A stretch of 64,000 nt of DNA from positions 38,729 through 102,728 of the forward strand of contig VTPC01008088.1 of NCBI GenBank assembly GCA_011009095.1, written 5' to 3'. The DNA comes from Ignelater luminosus (Eukaryota > Arthropoda > Insecta > Coleoptera > Elateridae). The first letter of the stretch is position 1; each line of letters begins with the position of its first letter. The notes under the pieces are model-generated. The model made no database searches, was not told the DNA's origin, and was given only the letters and a program-made list of their open reading frames with translations. Of this stretch, positions 1 through 13,400 are shown in pieces. Both the position numbers and the translations under genes were made by a program.

Positions 1-500
1 GACAGATGACAGACGAAAAAAATAAGACATTTGGGACAGTTTAAAAATACTCCTAGCGACATCTGTGGTCTAATAGCTGAAAGTCTCATTTCATAGGTAT
101 ACACCTGGTACATATATTTAGAGCACATAATTAGCACAAAATTATTCACATACTTTTTGCTCATTTTTTTAATATAAGGAGAAAGTGGGCGCTAGCTTGA
201 CGTATGGCTGGCGCCCCCACTATTCGTTTTCGTTTTTTTGGGGTTTCTGAGGAGCACAAAATTTCTCATTGTGGGACGAAATTAGCACATAATTAGCACA
301 AAATTATTCACATACTTTTTGCTCATTTTTTTAATATAAGAAAAAAGTGGACGCTAGCTTGACGTATGGCTAGCGCCCCCACTATTCGATTGCGTTTTTC
401 CGAGTTTTTGAAAGAGCACAAAATTTTTAATTATGGGACGAAATTAGCACAAAATTATAGAATACTTTTTTTTCAAATCCGACGAAGTGGGGGCGCCAGC
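1..500. repeat. Two and a half tandem copies of a 162-bp satellite-like unit with internal hairpins
   Basis: The string agcacataattagcacaaaa begins at 122 and again at 284, a period of 162 bp. A shorter diverged third copy starts near 442. Each unit holds an imperfect palindrome built on gtgggcgctagc and gctggcgcccccac. It lies in the formin intron left of the first visible exon. From 501 to 1426 the intron is unique AT-rich DNA in which I see nothing. Confidence 0.75.
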
Positions 501-1426
501 TATATGGAGCTAATCTTAAGGGAATATGAATCATAATGGCATACCAATTTATTATTTTTAAAATAGTTATTGCGATCATCTTTAATTACAAAGAAAGCAA
601 TATATCAAAGCCAGTACTGTAATTTAATACCTACTCATAGATTTAAATATAATTTGTCAATCTTTCTGGCTAATTCTGCGAAGGCTTTCTAGAAAAATCT
701 AACAATTTATTTTACCCAAGAATATGATGTACACACAGTCTGATTCAAGAATTCTCGAGATTTAAATTAAAACTGAAGTTTGCTTAACTCTTGACGTATT
801 TGACTTATTTACTGTTCTGCACTCTTTCAGTTAGAATTTCTATATTAGAAAGAGTAGCAAATTTACCATTTTCTTGAGCATCAGGTCTGAAATGAAAAGT
901 AGGGAAAGGTCATATTCGGTGATAAGAAGCAATTATACTATGCAATAAATTGAAGTTTTCCCAAAACCTTAGGACACAGGTTGAGACACGCTCTTATAAA
1001 GATTTATTTCACCTTTTAAATTAGTTTGAAAACGAACCGTAATATTTAAAACAATTACAATTCAAATCCATTAAAGTTCTAACATACTGGTAAATTAAGA
1101 AACTTGAGCACTCATTTTTATTCTGTTGTAAGAGATTTAGCTTTATGTTAACAATTTACGTTTACATTAACGACATCAATTAAAGCGTCCCGAAACCATA
1201 TTATGAATTGTCCAAAATAACTTTCTTAGATTGCGATAATAATGGATAACCCGGAAACATGTATTATCGACCATGAACTGCAACCTATTTAACCTTACTA
1301 TTAAAGAGTACAATGTAAAAATGATTTATATCAATTTTTGACTTTACCATACTAATCAGTCATACTTGAACTAACTAAAAAAGTTGCATTAGTTTAACAT
1401 CACATTAATTGTTTCATTTTTTTCAG

Positions 1427-4400
1427 TACACACATAATGCAGACAATGGACTCCCGTATCGGGTTGGACTTCATAGTAGAAAACCCGGAATACATTGGAA
1501 AGCTAGCGGCAGCTCTGGATACCAACACAGTTACTGTAAAGAAGCAGGTCATCGAATTACTTTCCGCTCTTTGTGTTCACAACGAAGAGGGACACGCGCG
1601 CGCCCTTGACACCCTTGATCATTATAGAGTAAGCTTTATTGCAAGTTTCTAATTTTGCTAATATTGACATTGTTAATTAAAAAATCCGGGTAGAAATTTA
1701 TTGTAATTTCATGCTGCTTATTTGCATGCAATCTCTCCACGAAATTCTTACCACCTTCGCACCATTCCATATATGTAAAGTGATGATGTTTTAATTGAGT
1801 GCGTGTGTGTGTATGTAACGTACGTAATCATGTCTTAATCTTAATAGAAACACGCAACTGATGATTATTTTGTAGTTACATCCGGAAATTACGCATAATA
1901 ATGCTGTTAAATGGCATTTAAAGAACATGTAATCTAAAAGATATTTTCTATACTCTAAGACATACATAATATTGAATCTTTTAATTCCAATGTTTACATT
2001 TTAACAGAAAATAAAAGGCGAGAGATACAGACTGAGTGTAATAGTAAAAGAACTAGACCATGCTACTGCTGTGGATTATCAAACAGCCTTGGTTGCCTTC
2101 ATCAACTGCCTGATCATCTCCACCCCAAGGTTAACGGATCGTACCAGATTAAGGAATGAATTTATAGGTAAACTTCTATTTGATTATACGAGTATCCAAA
2201 ATTTGCTAAAAATAAAAAGTTCTCGTAGTCTAATGCATTAAAAACAAAATTCGAACTTCTGTAATTGAAGACCTCTGATTTGCATAAAACAAGGATGATT
2301 AAACATTAAAAGTCCTCATCCCGAGCAGTAAAATTACTAACGCCTACAGGTCTATCTGATCAAGTTTTACTAAATCCCACGCCCTTTTCATAACTGTTAG
2401 GTCAGTGATTATCGGTTTAAGATAATCAGTAATTTACAGGTATAATTAAAGGTAATTTAAAGCAATAGAGACATGCCTGTGCACTTTAGATATAGTCATC
2501 ATATAAACCAGTGTTTAAATATTGCTATTGGCTGCGTTTCCAAGAAATTTACCTACTTCCTGAAATTATGAAATTGTTTATGCAAGACTTCTTCTAATAG
2601 TATAGTGCGTGTTTATGTATCTACATACATATAAGATTAAAATACTATCAAAAACATCTTGATAAACAAATCTTCAACAAAGAATTATTGTCTGCCTGTT
2701 TCTTACCTTGAACTTCCTTTTTGGGGAAAGCGTTCGTAATAGAACTTTGCAGGGTAGGTATACCCAAAATACACACCTGATGTGCAAAAGTAAATTAGGA
2801 ACATTGGGCAATGTCAATTCTTTCCTCCTTTTTATAATTATCATAAGCATTGTGTCAATAGATATGTTATTTGAAAAAAAAATTAAGCCGAACAAATTTT
2901 TCTTTTGTTTTCTGACAGGCCGCATTTTTAATGGCTTTTAGTGTTAAAACTATCGAATCGACAATACATTTTAAAAATATAATGCTTTAAGGTTCCACAT
3001 CTCATCATCGGGTTCGGTTCTACATATTTGAACTCGTGTGCAAAAGAAAATTAACGCTCCCCCTCTACTTTTCCTTCAACAAAAAATTGTACCTGTACGT
3101 TTTGGATGCTCAAAACATTTGAGCATTTTGTACTTTCAACTAATGAGAGAGAACATAAGTACATAGAATTGGCTTGGTACCGACACTTACAATCCATTAT
3201 CTACCGACATTTGAAGCATCAGACACTTCTCATACTACGTAGAGATACTGACTCCTTTTATCTTTGCCTGCATGGCCTATTTTACACAGAAAAGTAATCA
3301 GGTAATGAGATGGAGAAAAAGTAAAATATTCCAATTTTGGTAGGTTGGTTTTACTTAAAGTAACTTTTTGAATCTTCGGGTTCATCCTTGCTAAAGGAAC
3401 ACGTTTGTGGTATGGGAATTCAAATCGATACATTCATATGCTGCTGTTTTAGACCTCGATACTGATGTTTCAAGTTTTCACTATTTTCTAGTCCCTTGAC
3501 GAGCAACATCTGAAGACAACAGAATCATAGCAATCTTTACGAAAGAATCTCATGATCTGTTGAGGTTATTAACAGAGAATGATCCACTTCAGAAATTTCG
3601 GCTTTCAATTAAAACTTGAAAATGATACCAAAATAGTTACTTTCGCGATTGTTTAAAAAAGCTGCATCTGAAGAATTGAATACTTGAAAAGACAATATCG
3701 GGGTATCAGTTTTACATAGATATATTATAGGCAGACTTTCTCTCTTGAAGGATTACTAGACTAAAAAAGAAAAATCAAGCAATTTCATATTGCGCAATGT
3801 TTTCTATCTAGTTTTATTTGACACCAAGGAGCATCAATGCAGAAAAGGTAAGTATTTATGACCTATTAATAGTTATTTGTTAATCTAAATAATAGACGCA
3901 CATTAGCAAAAGCTCTAGAAAGAATGCGTAACACTAAAGGCGGCCATGCTTTTGGCAATCTTTAGGCTAGACCTCATTCTATTAGACAATGGTATGGTGA
4001 GTTCAAGTTAGCTGATCGATTAAAAGCAATGATCTTGACATAATTGAAAAACTAAACAAAAGGTATAGTGCAAGTGGCAACCGTAGTTTACCTACGTCCT
4101 CGAGTACAAGAAGAGATTATGTTTGTAATGAAAGTGGGACAATAAACGTATATAAAAAGCCTGGTGTGTCTAAAATTCACTGACCGAGATCAAATAAATA
4201 GAATACTTCCGGTACGATTTCTGACAGTTTGGTCAAGTCATAAGGTCATAATAGTAACATTACCATGAGGTAGACGTCAATTAATATTAACCCAAAAACT
4301 TGATCTACTTTCCCTCATTCCGCTGTATCCCTCTAGCAGACCGCTCAAAAGATTATCTACATCGTGTACTCGAGTATAAAGACGAAAGAAACGTTAAACT

Positions 4401-7400
4401 ACAGCTGGAATCTTCCTCTATAACATACCTACATGTTATGACGTAATTAAACAACCAAAGATCGTATCGGAAGTCACTTCTGTACTCCGAATCCGACCAG
4501 TAAATTCTACTTTCACTTCAAACACAAGTTTTTCTTGTACTCAGTGACGCAGTTTGATCTAGTACAAACCAATTCTAGAGTCTAGCATAATAAAGAAAGG
4601 CGGGTGAGTTACATTTTATAGGAAGATTCCTCGGAATTCTCATGATTTACGTTTCTTATCGAAGATTCTTGTGGAGAAAAGATTTCAAAGTTGTTACATG
4701 GTTGTGTAGAATCAAAGAGCTCAGCTCAAAGTTTCGTTCAAAGTGAAACAGAATCTTGCTTCTGTGCAAACCACACATGCAGAAGATTTAAGAAAGCAGA
4801 AACTTAAACTATTTAGGTCAGACAGTAAGTTGCGTACTCCAGATCTTGTTGCGCATGATTATTATTTATTTTAAAATTTGAAGATTTCCTACAGAGGAAA
4901 CTAAAAATGCTAGATTTTCTCACTTCTAAACACCAAGAAGCCATCGATACGTGGCACTGGATAGATCAACCAAACAAGGTGGTTTCCATTCCTGAAAAAT
5001 CTATTTGCATTTTTACCGTTGCGTTGTGTTATCGCTAATCATAAATCATTCTTAGCCTTCTTCAGCTTGGTTTATTCTCTTATAATCAATCTGCTAACTG
5101 AGAATAAAAAAAAGTAATAGCCAAACTGCATAAAAATACAAATTCTTCAATTTGGAAGTATAGTCACTATCTGATACACTACAGAACTGTACAAGCAGCA
5201 TCTTCATGAATTTTGAAAATTTTCTGGGAGCTTACATAGGTTATAGAGCGATGATGGGAAAACAAGAATTCGAATCTTTTCTGAGAAGATAGTGCTTAGG
5301 TTATGATCTGTATCTATACTTATACTTCCAAACAATACAAACACAGAAATTATGTAGACATTGACCATAAGACAAGTATACCTCCAAACAACTCTTTCGT
5401 TCTTGTTCAGGACTCATCAGTGGAAGATTGTTGTTAATCCCTGTTATAGAAACTCTGCTTTTTCAGCCATAGTGGAGATTGGTCGTTGGATTTGAGGTGA
5501 TGGACGATGTTTTCTGCTGAATGAGGGTGGTAGTGGCGACATCAAAAGCAATTTCTAAGAACGTGCTGGTGTTGGATTAAGTTGTTGATGAATTTCTTGG
5601 TTTGTTCGTGCTGAAGGCGTTTAATTACGAATGATTTGTAGATACTGAAGGCTTTAGAAGATGGTGAAAGATGCCGAATGTGATTGAGATGTTGAATTGG
5701 ATTGGAAATTGACGATGAAGGATGATGCGGAATTAATAATTTGGCGGCAAATAGCTGGTTGGTAGTTGGTGGATATTTGGAGGTATTGTTGAGAGCGTTG
5801 CTGATGAAGAATAAGAGTTGCATGTAAATGTTGATGGTTGATAAAAATTGATGTTAAGTGGTAGTGATGTGTGATGATAATGATGATGGTAATAGTGCAG
5901 TCTCTCTTCTCGACTGGACTTCCCATGGGTTACATATGATAGAAAGCAGTCAAACCTGTGCGATTCTAAGACACGGGGGACTGAAGAGCTGGATGGGGCG
6001 GGAGGTCTGCTTGTCCCAAATCTCGGAATGATGACAGACATGGCAATGATAGTTAGTAGTGGAAGAGGGAGACGACCAAGCTTCTCGTTACCGGCTAACA
6101 CGTGACACATTCAATATTTCATGTAAACCACTATTTAAAATATTATAGGTTATGCTAAAAATTTAACGCTTTAATAATATGCAGCCAATGGTAACGAACG
6201 GAAAACTAATAACACCACAAAATGCAGAAAGCGTTAAGTCGTAAAAGGTGTTTCATACTTTATTCTGAAGTTGTTTAGTTGTTTTGAACAATACTTTCAG
6301 AACGTATTATCGCGGCAAAAAAGCCGGGGCACACTTGTCTGTTGATACGTCGGTTCTAACAAAATTTCTCTCTTTTGCATCAGGCTTTAAGGTGGATTTG
6401 TCAGTTCAATTAATAAGGTACTTACTTACATAATAGTTTTACTTAAACTGAAAGGCAGATTTACAAGGGGTAACTTTAAAACCTGTGTGGTGCCCCGTTT
6501 TTTTGCCGCGATAGTACATAACCAGGGCCTTTCAGAGAAAATGCGAGACCCGGGGCGAGTAATATTTTAGAGGCCCTTTAAACTTGAAAATTATATTGTG
6601 GACAAGAAAATAAAGTCAATGGTATTTAATATTTTTTGGATTATTACATTTAATTATTTTACAGAAGCTTTGCGCATTTTAACATTAGCAAATTCACTGA
6701 TTATTTCAGAATACTCTAAAGTACGCTCTATCTGGTAATTAATGTTGGGTGTTGATAGTCCATTTAATCGTTCCTGACACATTGTCAATCGTAGACAGTT
6801 TTTAATTCTTTTCACCTTCTGCTGTACTCATAAGCAAGGTTAAGAAAATTCGAAGCACGATCGTTATACTGAGAAATATGTTTACGAATCTCATGTCAAT
6901 AATTTCCTTGAGTAATTCTGCCGTTTCGTGTTTAGTTTAAAATTGGATTTGTAAACACGCTTGAGCAGTATTAGTTCTTCTACAGTGTCGTCACTTATTT
7001 TACTTTTATATTCCTCTAGCAATAATTTTGCCTTTGAAACTATATTCTCTTGATCCATTTCATTAAATTTAAAACCTTCCATCTTTTTGGACTTCCACTA
7101 AAGAAATTAAAAATTTGCTGGACAGTACCAAAAAAAGTTATTGCTTCTTTGCAAGATTCTGCTGAATCCACTCCGACAAGATTTAAAGTATGGTTTCCAC
7201 AACCAGAGAATGTGCAATTGCTAGTTTCATGCAAAAAAACTACTTGCACACCACTTTCCTGCCATATTGGTTCCATTACGCCGCCTCGTCCCACACAGTT
7301 TTTAAAACTCAATTTTAATTCCTGAGCAGGTTTGCTCAATACCTAGGCGTTCATTCAGTTTATTCAGATTTTGAAGGAATTTCTTGAATAGGGTATTGTA

Positions 7401-10400
7401 CGTTCATTACAATAGTTCTTTTCATGACGAGGGATTTCAGAAAGGCCTATATATTCTGTTGTATTACTGGCACCAGACACCGAAAAGGCTTTATTGTCCA
7501 GCTACTAGGGGTCTTTGAGTTTGATTACAAGTTCTATACCTGCTTTAGTTATGGACAGTTGCGGCATAAAATGTTTTCTATATTAAAAATTGGAAAAGTT
7601 TTTCTGTAAACTGTAAAGTTAAGACCATTGTACGAGCCGTGATATCGCTTTGCCTTCTCCTATATTTTTGTCTAACATATTGAGTTGCCAAGTTAAGGCC
7701 CCCATACTGCGAGACCCGGGGCAGCTACCCCTCCTGCCTCCCTCTCTGATTGGCCCTGTGCATAACTAATATTCTTTGTTAATTTGGAGACATACAAATA
7801 ATAGTCCACAATTGTCCCTTTTGCACACGAAATACCTCAATTTTAAAATAGTTTTTGATATGTAATACAGGTCTTGTTTTTCAAAGGACGACAATGTTAA
7901 ACCGCGGCCTCTTCTAATTTGCACACTCTTTAATCCTGCCACAAACGCCTGTACTTCGTTTCGTTAAAGAGGCCTAGAATAGCCTAAAACAAACACTAAT
8001 TCTAAAAGAAGCAAAAGATAGTTTCATGGCTTATTTTACAGTGAATACACAAAGTGAGCTAACAACAATGTTTCTTCACCTATTCAAAACAGAACTTCCT
8101 TAATTGAATTCATTCTTATACTATGTAAATTTTGCTTTACATATAAATTCACTTCTCCTTAGAATTAGAAGCAGATATACAAGTATCTGCGCCTATATCA
8201 AAATTCAATAACACCCAAGAGGCATACGTTTATGAAATATATAGATATTTCTTGAAATTTAATATTTTTGTATGCATGGAATTTTTTATTTCTATTCGTT
8301 TCTTTTCCATATTTCCTAATTCCTTTTTGTTATCATTTATTTCTTGTCATTTCGTTTGATTGTCAGTAATAGTTGTTCATACATGCAGTAGTTTTCTTCG
8401 TAAATGAAATTCTTCAATGCCGTAGCCTTGTTAAAACAAGCATTTCAAATTACAAAGTAACTTTAGAACTGTAGAGGCTACCTACATTGATATTAATTTC
8501 TAAACGTAAAACCTGTATTTCATTCATAAAATATATTTAAATTTTTCTTTAACCGCAAATTGAATATTCTTGGAACCATTTTTCGTTAAGTTAACGAAAT
8601 GCGTAGATTTATATTTCCGTTTTACTGGTTTTGACATATTATTCGAACCTCGAAAAATACAAGACGCAAGGAATGATTTATTTCTATCAGATCACATAAA
8701 AGTTAAAATCATAGAGCAGATGACTTGGTTTCATTTAAAATACTAATGTGATGGACGCAGGCGGTTATTAATTTTGTGATTTATATTCTTTTGTAATTTG
8801 TACGATCAATAATGTATTGCAAAGTGTTGAAGTAATTTCTCTCAAATAAATACTACCTAGAATCTAAACATTTTCGATGTTTGAGCTTTTACTGATATTA
8901 AAAAGAAAGAAAAGCGAAATTAGCTATTCAAAGTTAATTTCTTGTGCCACGTGAAACTATGAGAACTTTAAATGATTATTAATGAGTGGATAAATTTTGA
9001 CACATGGAATTATTTAACAATGAATCTAGACAAGAGGGGGCATTGGTTTTACTGATAGCCATCCCAATTATGTATGTCTTCTTTCTGAATCACCAATTTA
9101 TATGCACATTATGTTGCATTGCAGGATGTCATCTGCTTCCGGTGCTCAGCCATTTACGGTAAGTGTTAGATGGAATAATAGATATAAAGTAATACAATAA
9201 GCAGCCAGGGAGCGACAACCGACCCTAACATTTATTTAAGCATTAACTACTTGATAATTCTGTTTTGTAAGCAATTTCTATTCAAGCAGAACTTTTAATT
9301 ATTATCTGTGTAACAAAACAATTTTTACTAATTTGATGTCATTACAAAGTTATATAGTAGCTACGTGTAAATAACAGTTTGAATTGAAATCAAGTGGAAA
9401 TTATTTTCATTTGAATATATTGAAATCAAAATGATTACTAACAAGTATAGGTTTGCGTATTTGCTACCTTGGAACTAATTAATTGTTTTGTCACATTTTG
9501 GATGTGTTTATTAAACATTAGTAATTTGTAACGTGATACCGATACCGTAGACGTGTTTGAATTTATTAATTTATACAAGGTCGAATCATGATAAAGATTT
9601 CTATAAAGAAATACATATATTTAATAAAATAATATTCAAACATTAGCCTGTAAATAAATTTTTTCAAGTTATTGAATATTCTTAATCTTTACAACTAGAT
9701 GTACGAGAAATTGAAAGCAAATTAAAATAATAAACTTGAGTTAAAGTGCTAGCAAAATTAAGACTTTTTTTATTCTTCCTTTTCAATAGGTTTCGGAAAA
9801 GCTGATATTTACGAATGTATTTTTAGAGATTGGAAAGTATCAGTAATATTTTTTATATTATTTCAGATAGGTGCTCAATGCTCATTAATACTTTTAAAAA
9901 ATCAAAACCCGACTCGTCTAAAATGATTTACTGTATTGTTGTAAAGCAAATCGAGAACATTCTAGAGAAAAACTTTTGTTTACGGCTTCTAGTAAATGTT
10001 TATGTATTAAGATGACGTTCTGTATTTGGTGTAACAATCATATATTATTACGCCGGCATAATTTTGTTTGTTAGAAGCTTATCTTTAAAGCTTCCTTACT
10101 GCAAAGTGTTAAAAAATTTATATTTTCATGAAGATATCAGCTCATAAGACAAAATGCATGCTGCTGTATTAGTTGACATCGTGAATGATGATTGACGAAT
10201 TCTTATAAACATTTAAACCCTCAATACTCCTGCAGTATATGCAACACATCTATCATTCAGTATTCACAAACTAAACAACTGTTTTAGCGAAATAACTACA
10301 TAAATCTCAGGTCCACTACTAATTTTGTAACAGTTCGCAGTTATAAAACAGCAAAGAAAACGTAATTATTATCGTTGATCGTAAAATAAAATGTCTTATC

Positions 10401-13400
10401 TGTAAAATTTACATTTCGAGAAATAGCTGTTTGAATTCCTACGCGCACACTGCGATTAACGATCTTGAAATTTTTATATAAAACACGTTACAACTTCTTT
10501 ATTACATAAGTTTTTTATTTGTTTTAGTTTAAATAGATTTTAATTAAAAACTGAATAGTAGCGAGAGGTCCGGTTTACTTCTAAATCTGGTTCAGTCAAA
10601 TAAAATTTACTCCAAAGCACTAATTGCTGATATGTTAGTGATGTTAGGCAAAACAGCACTTAGCCCAGAAATAGACCTAGTTTGTCCTGATAATAGATTA
10701 AGACTCCTATTCATATACTCAAAAGTTTTTAAATTACTTTAGTTCATTAGTTATGTCCATTTCAAACAACTCTGGAACTCTACAAGTAAATGGAATGTGT
10801 TCATACGTCCTAAGAGTTGCTTTCAGCATTCAAAAGATTGGGATAATCTTCTGTCAACTTACCTTTAACCACACTTGTATTTCAGCCTATATGTTTGACA
10901 CTATTAAATTTTCTATAAACTTTTGTACAAATTAATTTTTTAAAAATCTTCGGTCGTTGCAAATGGAGTTTACATAGAGATTTTTGGCAACAAAATTTTT
11001 ATAGGACAGGTTTAAAAATTGGTCAATTTCTTGCAGAAAATGCACAGTAAACGTGAGCGCGTCCATGCGCAAACCCAAATCAGCTGATCGTCTGCACGTC
11101 TGCTTATTTTCCTATTATTTGAGGTTATGTTTACGAATCGCATTAAAAGTCACTGCAAACATGCTGCAAACAGCTGTAAATAGATTAATACTGCGCACAC
11201 TCACAACAAAAGTTTTGTAAAAAAAATTATGCATGAGTTGCATATAACAACATACCAAAAATTCTCAAAGAAATTTTTGTAAAAATTCTTTTATAAAATT
11301 TCCACAAAACGCATCGGCGCCTATAACCTCACCAGTCTGGATTTATTTTCGAAATTCTCGACAAGTTAGAAACACATTTTTGATATATTTTTATCAGACG
11401 AACTTCCAAGATCTAGAGCCCGCGTTTGCGTTTCCCAAATGGTGGGTCGCGCCCGTACCGGGTCACTAAAAAGATGCTAGTTTGCCTCGCGGAGTAGCGA
11501 GAGACGCTATTATTATTAAATATTTGTAAGAGTTAATATTTCTTTATTAAAATATTATAAAACCAACTATAGTAGGCATATAAACTTGTTTTATTTTACT
11601 CATACGCCAAAATACGCAAATAAGTTTGTAGTCGAAGAAGCATAAAAATAATTGGGTCACGAAAAAAAAGTTTGGGAAACGCTAATCTAGACTATGCCTT
11701 TTTCTCAACCAAAATGATACCAGAATTAATTTCAGATTACATTTCACCAAGAAATAAATTTTAAAATGAACATGTAATCAGTTTACACAAAATTGAACTC
11801 AAAACACTTGAAATTTAAAATTATAAATATTTCATTTTTCTAAAAATGACCTAACAACATTGTTAATTTTGAAGTTTAATTGCTTTATCGCATTTTATGC
11901 TTTTATCTTTTTTATTTTTCATCAAGAGATAGGCAACAATGATCAAAGAACTGTATTGTACAATCTACCCAAAAGTATCAAGGATAAACAAATTTGGAAA
12001 AAAACACACACCAGATAGCGTACAAACACAAGTATTGTTATAAGATTGTTGGTAGCGAAGTTCTGGATTTAAACACATTTTGCTAATTTATATGTTCCAA
12101 AGCTTCAATTTATCCAAACCCTTCCCTGAGATAAATATATTTTTGGTCAGTACTGTTAATAAAATATAATAATATTTTACATGGCGGAAATCATGTAGAT
12201 TGTCCAAGGAAACAGGGCAATGCTAGTATCACTGATTAAAGTGTCGTAGATTGTTAGTAATCTTCAAGAATGCTGAAGACTTTTTCAGTTATTATTATTA
12301 CTTTATAGGGTACACCATATTGTTAAACATTGAACAGATAATAATTAAAAGACCTTATGCTTGAAATAGAAGATTTTTGTTCTTATAAGACTAAGGCTTT
12401 TGGTACTTAATTACTATGGATATAATGATTTCAGCAATTGTTTGCATGCTTATAAGGACCTGTTGTTCAATTTAGATTCAGATTCTAATCAAGGTTCAAC
12501 TGCACAGAAATGACATTTGTAACAATTCATTCTGTGCATTTGAAACACATTTAAGATTTGAAATTCAATTAAACAGCTGACCCAAATATTAAGTACATTA
12601 TTTTATCATATATGTAGTGAATTTATCCCGTATTTATTATTATTACACTTTCAATCCTTTTCTGTTACACTAAACTATTACGCTATAGAAAATGTGCAGA
12701 GGCAGAACCAGAGCTTGCTGTGCAACTAGACGTTTTCGATGAACAACGTGAAAGTGACGATGCTCAAAGTATGCAAGGACCTCATGGTGTCGATCTCAAT
12801 TCACCCCTCGATGTATTTTATGCCATTTTAAAGCAGGTAAATATCACAACTGAAATGAGAGCAAAAGCTTTCACAATATACAAATCACTTACAAAACTAC
12901 AACTTCTAAAATTAGAAGTTATTAAAAATCATAGATTTTTCTCATTCTTATGATAATTTTCTTAAAAAGAATATTGGATTGCTACAGAAATGCAGTAACC
13001 CAACTTATGAATCAAGCCAAAAGGCAAACTTCAACTAGAGAAATGAAAAGAACAACTATCAAGTCATGGTTTAACCCATGCCAAAAGTGGAATTGTATTA
13101 TAGAAAAGAAGAGAAGCTTCTACCATGGTTTTGTTCATTTAGCAATCTACTTCTTTTCTAAAATGATACACAATCCTTATATGTATCACATACTACTTTG
13201 TAATAATCCAAATCAATAACAGTACATTCTATTTAAATTTCAATAGAACTTGGTTTTCTTTATCTTTTTGTAAGGAAACATTTGAAGATATATTAGTGTA
13301 CGGCTGAATTTTACTTTGCAATATACTTGTTTTTGATTATTTGGCTACTGCATTGATAATAAAATCCCAATATCCTAGTCCATCTGCATTAAATATCAAA

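Larger units (their letters stand above)
2168..9124. other. Large formin intron with transposon debris
   Basis: AT-rich DNA between the RNEFI exon and the 34-bp microexon. Two delimited elements lie inside (6307-6514 and 6523-7758, listed separately). The stretch 3890-4010 could be a decayed transposase, but I could not assign it. The stretch 5540-6110 has open minus-strand frames of low complexity (His, Ser and Pro runs) with no recognisable family. The remainder shows no gene. Confidence 0.6.

Noticed and set aside
5542-6110. Overlapping minus-strand ORFs of up to 125 codons
   Set aside because: Low-complexity His/Ser/Pro/Thr translation in three overlapping frames, inside a formin intron, with no domain or splice support.
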